A DNA stretch of 64,000 nt from an uncultured Bacteroidales bacterium. GTDB taxonomy: Bacteria; Bacteroidota; Bacteroidia; Bacteroidales; F082. The stretch spans positions 28,643-92,642 of the forward strand of contig CAMZEK010000005.1 of the NCBI GenBank assembly GCA_947305795.1, given 5' to 3'. Positions 52,702 through 62,261 of this stretch are shown one piece after another; the stretch's first letter is position 1; every line of letters begins with the position of its first letter. Below the pieces are notes generated by a model, which was not told where the DNA came from, did not search any database, and saw only the letters and a program-made list of their open reading frames with translations. Both the position numbers and the translations under genes were made by a program.

Positions 52702-55038
52702 TTAGAATGGATAACCGATGCCCACGTTCAATCTGAAATTGTCCCCTTTCCCAAAACGCCAATAACTGCCTTCACTATTGGGGAACGGATTGCGCATGGC
52801 GTAGGCCAAATCGACACGGAGAATGAGGAACGAGACATCAATGCGCAGACCAAAGCCCGCATCCATAGCGATTTGTTTGTAGAACTCTCCGAACCTAAAC
52901 TCAGAATACGGCGTCATAAAATTAGGATTATAGGTCCATACGTTGCCTGCATCGAAAAAGACGGCACCATTAATGACGTTATAAAGAGGAAAACGGAGCT
53001 CGGCATTCAGTTCCAACTGCATGTCTCCAATGCATTCCATATCGCTCATAGACGCATCGAAACCACCTGGTCCTACGCCATGGTAAGTCCAGCCACGCAG
53101 ACTGTTGGCACCTCCCGCATAGAAACTGCGCTCAAAGGGCAAGTCTTCAGAGTTGCCGTAAGGAATGCCAAGACCGATAAACTGCCTGAAAACCAACCAT
53201 GTATCATGACCAAGGTCGAGATGCTCACGCAAATCGAAACAAGTCCTGACATATTGTGAATAGCGGATGCCAAAAAGGTTATAGTGTCCGTTGTCCTCGG
53301 TCATCAGCTTGGTCTTATTGAACAAGGAAAGCAGATTTCCGCTCGATTCCAAGTCAGCCCTAAGGTAAATGAAACTGCCTTCTTTATTGATGTTTTGTGT
53401 GTTGTAAATCAATGAATAGCGCGTCCCAAGGATGAGATGACTGGTGTATTGGTTTTTCTTGCGTTGATTTGACTCCGCGTCAAGGAAGGCCTGGAATGTG
53501 GAGTCGATATTGTCGATTTTCACGCCGTTGACATAGACTGGCATGAATGTGTGCTTCATGCGGTAACTGCTCTTCCAGTCATAGCCAAACGAAGCCGAGG
53601 AAATGTAGCGCGAATAGTAATACCTGATTTGCATATTATAACCCAAGCCAATGGTCGTGGTGGGCTGATAATCTCTCGCTATGTTACGCAAATGGATGGG
53701 ACTCAAGAATTTGGGGAAAGTCAAACTAGTAGTAACACCAAATTCTCTAGTATTGAACTTTTTAGATTGGCTTTCGCTACCATTCAAACTGATCAGTTTT
53801 TGGGCTTCAAGACCACCCCTGATGCCAAATTGGAAGGTTTCCGCCCCATGAAAAATGTTCTTATTGGTGTATGACAAGCTTCCCTTGACACCCAAATCAC
53901 CGTCTGAGTTGGTAGCTTCGGTCTGAAGGGTGACGGAATGCACGTCGTTTTGCTGCATGGTGATTTTGCAATCAAGCAGGTTAAGCGAGTCATTGCTGTT
54001 GGGCACTGTGTCAAACTCAATGTTCACATTGCCAAACAGCCTGAAATTGTTGAGGTTTTGGTAGGTTCCCGTAACGCTTCGTAGGTTGTAAGGCATCCTC
54101 TGCATGATTTGGATGGAGCGTGAGAAAGTCTTGGGCTTCACATTCTGTTTACCGAAATAATAGAAATCCAAAGTGTTGAGCATGTTTCTCCGCCCTACCC
54201 TCATAGTCAACGAGGCAGAATCGCTGGGACGGTCGTGTATCCGGAACAAAGAAAAGTTAGGATAAATGCTGATGCGATTGATGTAATATCGTTTGTGGGA
54301 AAGTGGCTCTTTCGAAACATGCATCGTAACGGAGAGGCTGTGGTTGAGGAAGTTACTGTCCACTTCGAAGGTAATGTCGTTACGGCTGAAATAGTAATAG
54401 CCTGAGTTTCTGAGTCTCTCGGTCATCATATCGCGGTCGTCACCAAGCAAAAACTCGTTGTAGATATCGCCTTCCTGGAGGGTAAATCTCGATTTGTCAC
54501 GCATAAGATAGACTCTCATGAGACTGTCCTCAACGACGTATTCCATCTTGTTGACACGGTAGGGCTCTGTGGGCGTGACAAAATATTTCACCTTAGCTCT
54601 TTTCCGTCTGGTACTCACTTCGTGACGCACCTTCGAATGGAAATAACCGACTTTGTTCAGATAACGCATCATCTGCTCAGCAGAACGGTTAGCTTCCGAC
54701 TTCTCATAATAAACCGGCTCTCTTCCAAACTTTTCATTTATCCATTTCCAGATCTTGCTGTTGGGCCTTCTCTCCGACTTGTAGTAAATCCAAGTGGGCA
54801 CATTGGTCTGAAGAGAGTTTTTGTACGGCTTCTGCACAATGTATGACGAAAGTTTCGATTTGCTGATTTCTGTTTTCTTTTTCTCAATAACCACGGTATT
54901 GCTCTTCACCAAATATTTCCCTTCCGGCACAAAGCGGTTGATGTTGCATGAACTCAACACAATGCAAACTAGTGCCAAAAAGATGATATGAAGCCTCTTA
55001 CCTTGCAAAACGGGTGATATTTGGCGCAAAGGTAACAA
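52702..55038 (-). CDS. tamL: TamL-type outer-membrane BamA-family lipoprotein
   Basis: A 778-residue BamA/TamA-superfamily protein. After an N-terminal hydrophobic stretch the lipobox LSSCN marks a lipidation site, followed by INRFVPEGKYLVKSNTVVIEKKK, typical of TamL in Bacteroidetes. POTRA-like strands lie within ~40-330. The C-terminal ~400 residues are a 16-strand beta-barrel with alternating aromatic residues, including SFYAGGANSLRGWTYHGVGPGG (the VRGF-type lid loop) and a final strand FRLNVGIGYPF. With TamB it is thought to move lipids or proteins to the outer membrane. It follows folC by 8 bases. Confidence 0.9.
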   Translation of the reverse strand: MLPLRQISPVLQGKRLHIIFLALVCIVLSSCNINRFVPEGKYLVKSNTVVIEKKKTEISKSKLSSYIVQKPYKNSLQTNVPTWIYYKSERRPNSKIWKWINEKFGREPVYYEKSEANRSAEQMMRYLNKVGYFHSKVRHEVSTRRKRAKVKYFVTPTEPYRVNKMEYVVEDSLMRVYLMRDKSRFTLQEGDIYNEFLLGDDRDMMTERLRNSGYYYFSRNDITFEVDSNFLNHSLSVTMHVSKEPLSHKRYYINRISIYPNFSLFRIHDRPSDSASLTMRVGRRNMLNTLDFYYFGKQNVKPKTFSRSIQIMQRMPYNLRSVTGTYQNLNNFRLFGNVNIEFDTVPNSNDSLNLLDCKITMQQNDVHSVTLQTEATNSDGDLGVKGSLSYTNKNIFHGAETFQFGIRGGLEAQKLISLNGSESQSKKFNTREFGVTTSLTFPKFLSPIHLRNIARDYQPTTTIGLGYNMQIRYYYSRYISSASFGYDWKSSYRMKHTFMPVYVNGVKIDNIDSTFQAFLDAESNQRKKNQYTSHLILGTRYSLIYNTQNINKEGSFIYLRADLESSGNLLSLFNKTKLMTEDNGHYNLFGIRYSQYVRTCFDLREHLDLGHDTWLVFRQFIGLGIPYGNSEDLPFERSFYAGGANSLRGWTYHGVGPGGFDASMSDMECIGDMQLELNAELRFPLYNVINGAVFFDAGNVWTYNPNFMTPYSEFRFGEFYKQIAMDAGFGLRIDVSFLILRVDLAYAMRNPFPNSEGSYWRFGKGDNFRLNVGIGYPF

Positions 55039-55046
55039 TAAATCTG

Positions 55047-56333
55047 TTACACTACTTCGGCCACGGTGAAATTGCTGCCGCCGATGAAAACCACATCGCC
55101 GAAATGGGCGTTGTTGACCGCCGAACGATAAGCGTGACTTACGGATTCATAAACCTGGCCGCGAAGCCCCATGTCGAAAGCCTTCTCAGCCAAAATGTTG
55201 GCATCCAGGCCCCTGGGAATATCGGCCTTGCAGAAATAATACTCGCAATTGTGAGGCAACAGTTGCAAAACACTGTCAATGTCCTTGTCGTTGACCATGC
55301 CAAGGACGAAATGCAGCTTATCGTATTGCATTTCAGACAATTGCCGTACCACCTCAGTGATGCCAGCCACATTGTGTCCCGTGTCAGCGATAGTCAGCGG
55401 GTCTTTGCAGAGAATTTGCCAACGACCCATCAGGTGGGTGTTTCTGACCACTTTGGCAATGCCGTCGCGGATGTCGTTTTCAGAGAGGTTGAACTTCTCG
55501 CGAAGCAAATCCAAAGCACACATTACGGTGGCGAGATTTTTCTGTTGGTAGTTGCCCATCAGCGGAATCTCGAGGGCCTCCGTGTATAGCTCACTGTTTT
55601 TCCAAACGTCAAATTTCTGCTCGGTATAAGACTCTATATGGATTTTGTCGCAGTCGAAGATTTGGTCGGCAAAATAGATGGGGCTGTGGCATTCTTGGGC
55701 CTTGTCGATGAAGACTTGAGCGGTCTCGGGATGCGTCTCGCCTATGACGACAGGAATGTTCGGCTTGATGATACCAGCCTTCTCGTAGGCGATTTTAGCT
55801 CGCGTGTCGCCCAAAAACTTCATGTGGTCGAAGTCGATGTTGGTAATGACGCTCAACTCAGGCGTGATGAGGTTGGTGGAATCCAATCTGCCGCCCATGC
55901 CCACCTCAACAATAGCAATGTCAACTTTTTCTTTAGAGAAATAGTCGAAAGCCATACCCACGGTCATCTCGAAGAAGGAAAGTTCCATCGCCTCGAACCT
56001 ATCTTTGTAAGTGTCAATGAATTGCACCACATTCTCCTCAGGAATCATTTCCCCGTTGATGCGGATGCGTTCGCGAAAATCGCGCAGGTGGGGCGAGGTA
56101 TAAAGGCCAGTCTTATAGCCTGCTTCTTGAAACACGGAAGCCAGCATGTGGGAAACGGAGCCTTTGCCATTGGTGCCCGCCACGTGCACCGACTTAAAGT
56201 CGTTTTGCGGGTTGTTGAGGAGGTCGAGAAGTTGGATGGTGTTGTTCAAGTCAGCCTTGTAAGCGGCGGCTCCAATGCGTTGATACATCGGGAGCTTGTT
56301 GAACATCCATTCGAGGGTTTCTTGGTAGGTCAT
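55047..56333 (-). CDS. folC: Folylpolyglutamate synthase / dihydrofolate synthase
   Basis: A 428-residue Mur-ligase-type ATPase that joins glutamate to dihydropteroate or folates. Motifs: YQRIGAAAYKADLNNTIQLLDLLNNPQ, HVAGTNGKGSVSHMLASVFQEAGYKTGLYTSPHLRDFRERIRING, the VEVGMGGRLDSTNLI signature, and SVITNIDFDHMKFLGDTRAKIAYEKAGIIKPNIPVVIGE; also IADTGHNVAGI in the C-terminal domain. It is in a minus-strand cluster with tamL and recD-like downstream and tonB upstream. The gap to tonB (56334-56497) carries short palindromic repeats. Confidence 0.96.
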   Translation of the reverse strand: MTYQETLEWMFNKLPMYQRIGAAAYKADLNNTIQLLDLLNNPQNDFKSVHVAGTNGKGSVSHMLASVFQEAGYKTGLYTSPHLRDFRERIRINGEMIPEENVVQFIDTYKDRFEAMELSFFEMTVGMAFDYFSKEKVDIAIVEVGMGGRLDSTNLITPELSVITNIDFDHMKFLGDTRAKIAYEKAGIIKPNIPVVIGETHPETAQVFIDKAQECHSPIYFADQIFDCDKIHIESYTEQKFDVWKNSELYTEALEIPLMGNYQQKNLATVMCALDLLREKFNLSENDIRDGIAKVVRNTHLMGRWQILCKDPLTIADTGHNVAGITEVVRQLSEMQYDKLHFVLGMVNDKDIDSVLQLLPHNCEYYFCKADIPRGLDANILAEKAFDMGLRGQVYESVSHAYRSAVNNAHFGDVVFIGGSNFTVAEVV

Positions 56334-56350
56334 GTTTTGTTTTTAAGGTT

Positions 56351-56486
56351 CATCCCTACGGGATGTTGGTCACTGATTGATGTTTTTTACCGAGCGAGCA
56401 TCCCTCTGGGATGCAAAGTTTTCCCGAGGGAAAGCGTTCGGTGGAATTATGTCGTTCAAAGGCTTTGTCGCATCCCATCGGGATGC
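56351..56486. repeat. REP-like cluster of GCATCCC palindromes
   Basis: Three related palindromes lie at 56351-56365 (CATCCCTACGGGATG), 56398-56414 (GCATCCCTCTGGGATGC) and 56470-56486 (GCATCCCATCGGGATGC). A fourth, TTTCCCGAGGGAAA, lies at 56420-56433. They fill the gap between tonB and folC. Confidence 0.85.
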
Positions 56487-56497
56487 ACCCTGGTTCT

Positions 56498-57253
56498 TTA
56501 TTTAATGACAAATGTGTAAGTGATGGTGCCGTGCTGTTCTTCGGGCGCGTCGGCAGCCTCCACAAAGGACGAACGCAATGCGGCTTGAACGGCACGTTGC
56601 CGCATCTCACTGTTAATCAATGTAGTGCCTTTGGTAGCCACTTCTGCCCTGACCACTTTCCCTTCCCGATTGACCCATATATCCACCACAATGGTGCCTT
56701 CCTCGGTGAAGTCGTCGCTGGGGCGGTGCAACGATTTTGCGCCACGGCCGCCAAGGCTGTAGCCTGGACCGTTGCCCTTGCCGCCATTGCCTTCGTACTG
56801 CTTGATGCCGGCCAAACCGTTGGGCTTGCCTTGGTCGCCAGGCTGACCCGTGATGCCTTCCGAGCCACCCGCTTGTGGCGTGTCGCCGCCCTTGAATAAA
56901 GCCTTCTGATTCACAGCGGGTTGAGGCTGTTCAACAGGCTTTTCCTCCTTGGGTTTGGTGGCCTTCGGCTTCTCGATGGCAGGGGCTTCTTCGTCATTTT
57001 GCGTGAGGTTTTCCTCCTCGCTCTTCTCCTGTTTTTCCTGCGGCGAAGCAGTTTGCGGCACAGCAGGCTTCTCAGGCTGGATGTTGCCCATGCCTTGGTC
57101 CATCATGCCCAAATCGACCTCCACGCCTTCTTCACCAGGCAATGGCAAAGGTGTCCTGAAGGCCATCAGGAACAAAATCAGCACAGCCAAGGCGTGAACC
57201 AAAATCGTTCCGCCAATCGCTATGCCTTTGTCTTTCTTTTCGTTTTTGTCCAT
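56498..57253 (-). CDS. tonB: TonB-family energy transducer
   Basis: A 251-residue protein that links inner-membrane proton motive force, through ExbB/ExbD, to outer-membrane transporters. One N-terminal helix (GTILVHALAVLILFLMAF) is followed by a long periplasmic Pro/Lys/Glu- and Gly-rich stretch (residues ~50-165). A C-terminal ~85-residue TonB-like domain comes last (TEEGTIVVDIWVNREGKVVRAEVATKGTTLINSEMRQRAVQAALRSSFVEAAD). The last strand GTITYTFVIK is typical. It is directly downstream of exbD (11-base gap), forming a TonB-ExbB-ExbD or Tol-like unit. Confidence 0.92.
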   Translation of the reverse strand: MDKNEKKDKGIAIGGTILVHALAVLILFLMAFRTPLPLPGEEGVEVDLGMMDQGMGNIQPEKPAVPQTASPQEKQEKSEEENLTQNDEEAPAIEKPKATKPKEEKPVEQPQPAVNQKALFKGGDTPQAGGSEGITGQPGDQGKPNGLAGIKQYEGNGGKGNGPGYSLGGRGAKSLHRPSDDFTEEGTIVVDIWVNREGKVVRAEVATKGTTLINSEMRQRAVQAALRSSFVEAADAPEEQHGTITYTFVIK

Positions 57254-57264
57254 TTCAAAGCCTC

Positions 57265-57678
57265 CTATTTCTTTGGCGCGGTGGCCAAGATGACCTTGTG
57301 GTTATTGTCAGTCGCGTTATTGATTTGGTTCACCGCATCAATTACGTTTACAATGTATTGCACAGGAACAGACTTGTCCGAACGGAGCACCACGGTGGCC
57401 TCGCTGTCGACCCCGATTTTGTCGTTGATGAGTTCCATGAGCTGGCTCTCATCGGCGGGCGTTTCGTCAACGAAATAGGTCATTTCCTCGTTGATGTAGA
57501 CGGTGACGGTCTGCTTGGCCATGGTCTTGCTACTACTCGACGGCAACATGAGCTTGATGGCGTTCGGCGCGACCAAAGTCGAGGTCAACATGAAGAAGAT
57601 CAACAGCAGAAACACCAAGTCCGACATGGACGAGGAGTTGAACGCCGGTTCTACCTTATTTCTTGCTTTGATAGCCAT
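57265..57678 (-). CDS. exbD: Biopolymer transport protein ExbD/TolR
   Basis: A 137-residue inner-membrane protein. Its single helix SMSDLVFLLLIFFMLTSTLV includes the conserved Asp that handles protons in ExbD/TolR. A periplasmic domain follows (KLMLPSSSSKTMAKQTVTVYINEEMTYFVDETPADESQLMELINDKIGVDSEATVVLRSDKSVPVQYIVNVIDAVNQ). It sits between exbB (13-base gap) and tonB and is part of the same motor complex. Confidence 0.94.
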   Translation of the reverse strand: MAIKARNKVEPAFNSSSMSDLVFLLLIFFMLTSTLVAPNAIKLMLPSSSSKTMAKQTVTVYINEEMTYFVDETPADESQLMELINDKIGVDSEATVVLRSDKSVPVQYIVNVIDAVNQINNATDNNHKVILATAPKK

Positions 57679-57691
57679 AACGCACTGATAT

Positions 57692-58390
57692 TTAAGCGGG
57701 TTCGTTCAGCACATCCATAAACTCAGTCGCCTTGGCCTCAAGCAGGTTGACGACCTTTTGGATTTTCGTCGTGATGACGGCATGGAAAATGTAAGCGATA
57801 ATGCCGACAATCAAACCGCCGACGGTGGTCACCATAGCTTCGTAAATGCCCGATGAGAGCAGCTCGATGTCAATGTTGTTGCCTGCCATCGACATGTTGT
57901 AGAAGGCACGAATCATTCCCGTCACGGTGCCGAGGAAACCAATCATGGGGGCGGCACTGGCAATCATGGCAAGGATGCTGACGCCCCTCTCCAGTTTCGC
58001 AACTTCCAAATTTCCAACGTTTTCGATAGTCGAGTTGATGTCGTTCAACGGGCGTCCAATGCGCGACAGACCTTTTTCAATCATGCGCGAAATGGGAGTG
58101 GAATTGCCTCTGCATAAGGCCTTGGCCGAATCGAGTTTGCCGTCTTTCATGTATTCGCGGATGCGGTCCATGAAGCCGTTGTCGTATTTTGTGGCACGCG
58201 AAACAGTGATGTAACGCTCAATGAAAATGTAAACCGCGACAATGGAAAGGATGGCCAAGACAATCATAATCCAGCCGCCTTTGGTGGCGAGTTCGAGGAT
58301 GGAGAGCTTGAATTCGGTGGGTTGTGTTGCGGTTTCTGCCGCTGCTGTTCCTAAATCGTTGACAGCCTGTTGGATTTGAAGGAGATTCAT
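57692..58390 (-). CDS. exbB: MotA/TolQ/ExbB proton channel family protein
   Basis: A 232-residue inner-membrane protein with three hydrophobic segments: GGWIMIVLAILSIVAVYIFIERYI, LAMIASAAPMIGFLGTVTGMIRAFYNM (the conserved channel-lining segment with Thr) and IYEAMVTTVGGLIVGIIAYIFHAVITTKI. Between them is the cytoplasmic helix pair (ENVGNLEVAKLERGVSILA). It forms the stator-like pentamer with ExbD. The first of the exbB-exbD-tonB trio, 57 bases after lolA. Confidence 0.95.
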   Translation of the reverse strand: MNLLQIQQAVNDLGTAAAETATQPTEFKLSILELATKGGWIMIVLAILSIVAVYIFIERYITVSRATKYDNGFMDRIREYMKDGKLDSAKALCRGNSTPISRMIEKGLSRIGRPLNDINSTIENVGNLEVAKLERGVSILAMIASAAPMIGFLGTVTGMIRAFYNMSMAGNNIDIELLSSGIYEAMVTTVGGLIVGIIAYIFHAVITTKIQKVVNLLEAKATEFMDVLNEPA

Positions 58391-58447
58391 ATTGTTTAAT
58401 TGTTGATTCGTTGATTTGTTTAACTGAAAACTAAGCTATTTATTGCG

Positions 58448-59071
58448 TCAGCGCATATCAATCACTTCCACATTGGGGTGCGCCTTGGCATCGAAGGTGA
58501 AGAATTTATCGTCCAAATCTTGGTCGAATTTCATTTCCTCGACAGTAAGAACGAACTTGCTCCCATCCTCCAAATAAATGTCAATGCTCTTGATTTCAGT
58601 TGTTTTCGTATTGATTTTCAATGTTATGCGCTTATATTGCCCCTTAGGGTTAGCCAGTTCTATGGTCGCCATGCCCTTCTCATCAATCTTGGCGATGGTA
58701 GCGGCATAATTCTGATCCAAAGAGGTGAGAAGCTTCAAAGGCGTGTTGTCCTCGCCTTCGGTGGCATTGCTTACCATAACCTCTTCTTCATCAATAAGAT
58801 ACAACCAAATCGTATTGCCGTCGGAGATGGTTTGCTGGTCAGCCATTTCAATCTTGTAGGCCTCGCCTTGCAGCCAAGCCTGGCCTTTTTGTGCATTGTC
58901 AAAATTTTTCCCGTCGGGACTGATTTGATAGCTGAATTGCATCTCAAGGTTCTTGTGCGCCCTGAGTTGCTCAACGATGCCGCGAACAAGGACATCCGCG
59001 CTGTTTTGTGCCGTAAGCACCTGTGTCGCAAATAATAAGAACAGACTGGCGATAATGTTTCTCATTTTCAT
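58448..59071 (-). CDS. lolA: LolA-like outer-membrane lipoprotein carrier protein
   Basis: A periplasmic carrier of 207 residues from the chosen ATG, with signal peptide MRNIIASLFLLFATQVLTAQ. Beta-rich LolA-type motifs follow: LRAHKNLEMQFSYQISPDGKNFDNAQKGQAWLQGEAYKIEMADQQTISDGNTIWLYLIDEEEVMVSNA, and LEDGSKFVLTVEEMKFDQDLDDKFFTFDAKAHPNVEVIDMR at the end. The track start at 59131 would overlap ftsK. The chosen ATG begins 1 base after the ftsK stop, and ftsK-lolA adjacency is common. It probably receives lipoproteins from LolCDE. Confidence 0.9.
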   Translation of the reverse strand: MKMRNIIASLFLLFATQVLTAQNSADVLVRGIVEQLRAHKNLEMQFSYQISPDGKNFDNAQKGQAWLQGEAYKIEMADQQTISDGNTIWLYLIDEEEVMVSNATEGEDNTPLKLLTSLDQNYAATIAKIDEKGMATIELANPKGQYKRITLKINTKTTEIKSIDIYLEDGSKFVLTVEEMKFDQDLDDKFFTFDAKAHPNVEVIDMR

Positions 59072-59072
59072 T

Positions 59073-61811
59073 TTAGATTCCGTTGTCTTTGTTGTCCAAA
59101 TCCCGCAAAATCTGTTCCAAAGCAAACTCATCCTTCACTTTCACCTCGCGCGACTTGCTTCCAGAGAACGGCCCGACGATGCCAGCAGCCTCCAACTGGT
59201 CGATAATACGACCTGCGCGGTTGTAGCCAAGCTTCAGTTTGCGCTGAATCATCGAGGTGGAACCTTGCTGGGTCTGCACCACAATATGAGCGGCTTCCTC
59301 GAAGAGACTGTCACGCTCGCCTTCATCATCAATATCAACGGCTTCGCCCTCTTCTTCAGGCACTTCGGGCAATAGGAACGGTTCGGGATAACCACGTTGC
59401 GCACCAATGAATTCGGTAACGGCTTCCACCTCAGGCGTATCGATGAAAGCACATTGCAAACGAACGAGGTCGTTGCCCGTGGAAAGCAGCATGTCACCAC
59501 GCCCAATGAGTTGGTTGGCACCGCTTTGGTCGAGGATGGTCTTCGAGTCGACCTGCGAGATAACGCGGAAAGCAATACGGGCCGGGAAGTTGGCCTTGAT
59601 GGAACCCGTGATGATGTTGACCGAAGGACGTTGCGTGGCGATGATGAGATGGATACCGACGGCACGCGCCAATTGGGCGATTCGGGCAATCGGCGCCTCC
59701 ACTTCTCGGCCTGCGGTCATGATGAGGTCGGCGAACTCGTCCACGACAAGCACAATGTAGGGCAAGAAACGATGTCCCTCGGTAGGCAGTAGCTTGCGCG
59801 CCTTGAACTTCTCGTTGTATTCGATAATGTTGCGGCATTCGGCCTGCTTTAACAGTTCGTAACGCTGGTCCATCTCGATGCACAAGGAATTGAGTGTGCG
59901 CACCACTTTCTTCACATCGGTAATGATAGCATCCTCAGAATCAGGAAGTTTGGCCAAATAATGCCGTTCAATGCGGTTGTATAGCGTCAGCTCCACCTTT
60001 TTCGGGTCAACCATAACGAACTTCAGTTCCGACGGGTGCTTACAGAAGAGCAAAGAAGCCACTATCGCGTTGAGTCCCACCGACTTACCTTGTCCTGTAG
60101 CACCTGCCATAAGGATGTGTGGCATCTTGGCCAGGTCGAAGACGTAGGTCTCGTTGGAAATGGTCTTTCCGATGGCGCAAGGCAGTGCGTACTTCGAGTT
60201 TTGGAATTTCTCGGAAGCCAACACACTGCGCATCGAAACGGTTTCGGGCTTGCTGTTCGGCACCTCAATACCGATGGTGCCCTTGCCTGGAATCGGAGCG
60301 ATGATGCGGATGCCCAAAGCGGCCAAACTCAGTGCGATATCGTCCTCCAAGTTCTTGATTTTCGAGATGCGGACACCCGCCGCAGGCACAATTTCATACA
60401 GCGTCACCGTTGGGCCGATGGTCGCCTTGATTTTGTCGATGGCGATGCCGTAGTTGCCCAAAGTCTCCACAATCTTGTTCTTGTTGGCCTCCAATTCCTC
60501 GTTGTTGATTTCGGATTTCTTGTCACCATAATCTTTCAGCATGTCCAGCGTCGGGAACTTGAAGTCGCGCAGTTCATAACGGGGATCAAAAGGCGTATCA
60601 AGCGTGTGATGTTCCATGTTTTTGGGCTTCTCCACAATTTCTTCTTTCGGTGTCTGCTCAATTTCCAACTTCACATCGCTCTCGGTCTCCGCAGGCTTCT
60701 CGGGCTTTATAGGTGTGTTTTCAACAGGTTTGGTGCTATTCGTTGGGATGACGATGTCTTCCACCGTAAAAGTTGGATTCTGATGGCTTGTCTTATTTTC
60801 AACGAACTGATTTTCATTATTTTGTGTGCGGAAAAATGTATTTTCCTTAGCCACTTGCTCTCCTTCATTCGTCACAATCTCCAAATCAGGCGTGCGGGTG
60901 TAGGAAGTGACAGGTGGCAGGTTGCTGTGGTCGTCTTTGCCCAAATTGGTACTGTCTTCATTGGGATCGAAACCATTGTCTTTATTGCTGCTTTGCTGGT
61001 CGTGTTTAAGCTCTTCCATGATGCGTTGCTCGGCAAGAATGGCAGCTTGGTGGCGTTGTTCTTCCTCGCGTTTTTCGCGCAACTGCTTGATGTAATTGAA
61101 AGTGAGGTTGAATTGGTAGACGGCAAACACGAGAAACAAGAATACCAAGATGATGATGGTACCCGCTTTGCCGACATAATTGTTCAATATAGTGTTGAGC
61201 CACATTCCTACCGCACCACCAAAAATAGCACATTGTGGGGTCGAAAGAGCAATGAAAGCAAAAAACAGCGGTATCCAAACAAGGCTCACGAGCGCATATT
61301 TCCACACGCTCCACATCTTGATGCGGGCATTGTCAGTTAAGGTCAATCCAATGAGTGCCAGCAAATAAACGAAGAAAAACGACCCGATGCCAAACGACTC
61401 CTTAACGAGGGTCTGACCTAGAAATGCGCCAAGTGCACCCGTACGATTGTCGAGTTGGATGTTTTGATTAAATATCTGATAGCCATACTCTTGATGGTTT
61501 CCGCTAAAGAAACTGAAGAAATACGACAGCAGCGCGATGAATAAGTAAACAGCCAAGCAAATAAATAGCACTCCGACGATGCGCTTGATTTTGCCATCGG
61601 ATATTTTTGGCTCTTTCTGAGGCTTTTGCGGCTTCGGCGTCTTGTTTTTTGGCGTCTTTTCCGTTTTTTCGCTCTTTTTCGGAGCTTCCTTTTTAGGCTT
61701 TTCCTCTATTTTCGGTTCTTCAGCGATGATTTCCCTTTCCTCCACAATCTCAGGTTCAAGCTGGGTTTTCGGCCTGAAAGTGTTCTCTTTTCGGTTGTTT
61801 CCTGCGGTCAT
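59073..61811 (-). CDS. ftsK: DNA translocase FtsK/SpoIIIE
   Basis: A 912-residue septal DNA pump that clears and aligns chromosome termini. A basic Lys/Pro-rich N-terminus precedes about four membrane helices (IVGVLFICLAVYLFIALLSYFF ... AGTIIILVFLFLVFAVYQF). A charged linker is at ~270-420. The motor begins near 430, with Walker A AGATGQGKSVGLNAIVASLL (Lys576), Walker B LPYIVLVVDEFADLIM, and HLIIATQRPSVNIITGSIKANFPARIAFRV. The C-terminal gamma winged-helix domain is QRKLKLGYNRAGRIIDQLEAAGIVGP, which reads KOPS-type sites. It heads the cluster leading to recD-like. Confidence 0.97.
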   Translation of the reverse strand: MTAGNNRKENTFRPKTQLEPEIVEEREIIAEEPKIEEKPKKEAPKKSEKTEKTPKNKTPKPQKPQKEPKISDGKIKRIVGVLFICLAVYLFIALLSYFFSFFSGNHQEYGYQIFNQNIQLDNRTGALGAFLGQTLVKESFGIGSFFFVYLLALIGLTLTDNARIKMWSVWKYALVSLVWIPLFFAFIALSTPQCAIFGGAVGMWLNTILNNYVGKAGTIIILVFLFLVFAVYQFNLTFNYIKQLREKREEEQRHQAAILAEQRIMEELKHDQQSSNKDNGFDPNEDSTNLGKDDHSNLPPVTSYTRTPDLEIVTNEGEQVAKENTFFRTQNNENQFVENKTSHQNPTFTVEDIVIPTNSTKPVENTPIKPEKPAETESDVKLEIEQTPKEEIVEKPKNMEHHTLDTPFDPRYELRDFKFPTLDMLKDYGDKKSEINNEELEANKNKIVETLGNYGIAIDKIKATIGPTVTLYEIVPAAGVRISKIKNLEDDIALSLAALGIRIIAPIPGKGTIGIEVPNSKPETVSMRSVLASEKFQNSKYALPCAIGKTISNETYVFDLAKMPHILMAGATGQGKSVGLNAIVASLLFCKHPSELKFVMVDPKKVELTLYNRIERHYLAKLPDSEDAIITDVKKVVRTLNSLCIEMDQRYELLKQAECRNIIEYNEKFKARKLLPTEGHRFLPYIVLVVDEFADLIMTAGREVEAPIARIAQLARAVGIHLIIATQRPSVNIITGSIKANFPARIAFRVISQVDSKTILDQSGANQLIGRGDMLLSTGNDLVRLQCAFIDTPEVEAVTEFIGAQRGYPEPFLLPEVPEEEGEAVDIDDEGERDSLFEEAAHIVVQTQQGSTSMIQRKLKLGYNRAGRIIDQLEAAGIVGPFSGSKSREVKVKDEFALEQILRDLDNKDNGI

Positions 61812-61889
61812 TTTCTGTCTTCGTTAACGGTGTGCAAAAATACACAAAAAGTTGGTTTTTGTGAAGTGACTTTTCAAGAAAAATCACCA

Positions 61890-62258
61890 TCAGACCCCTA
61901 AAACTATCCCCGCGTCAATATTCAGTTTTTGGCTGATGGTTCGAGCGAGCGAAAGGGAGGGTTCCGTCTTGCCGTGCATGATTTCGCTCATTCTCGGTGC
62001 ACTGATGCCGAGCAGGGCAGCAACGGCCTGTTGTGTAAGACCCATTTCGTACATGCGGAGTTTGATGATTTCGATGAGTGTGGGTTTGCCGATGGGATAA
62101 TGGATGTCCTCATATTCAGCAACAAGTTCAGAAAGGAGTTCTAACTCAATGTTTTCAGGCGAATCTTCTGGTGTTCCGTCTTGCCAAGTAAGAGGAAGCA
62201 ATTCATCAATTCGGGCCATCGTTGCCTTGTATTCTTTTTCTGTCTTAATCTGTGCCAT
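61890..62258 (-). CDS. higA: HigA-type HTH antitoxin
   Basis: A 122-residue protein. The N-terminal half (KEYKATMARIDELLPLTWQDGTPEDSPENIELELLSELVAEYEDIHYPI) matches HigA antitoxins. The C-terminal half is an XRE-type HTH: LIEIIKLRMYEMGLTQQAVAALLGISAPRMSEIMHGKTEPSLSLARTISQKLNI. It neutralises HigB and represses the operon. It starts 3 bases after higB ends, in the toxin-first order typical of higBA. Confidence 0.93.
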   Translation of the reverse strand: MAQIKTEKEYKATMARIDELLPLTWQDGTPEDSPENIELELLSELVAEYEDIHYPIGKPTLIEIIKLRMYEMGLTQQAVAALLGISAPRMSEIMHGKTEPSLSLARTISQKLNIDAGIVLGV

Positions 62259-62261
62259 ATC

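Noticed and set aside
56356-56610. 84-residue ORF between folC and tonB (GCIPMGCDKAF...)
   Set aside because: It is a translation of the REP-like palindromes; such peptides are typical artefacts of these repeats.
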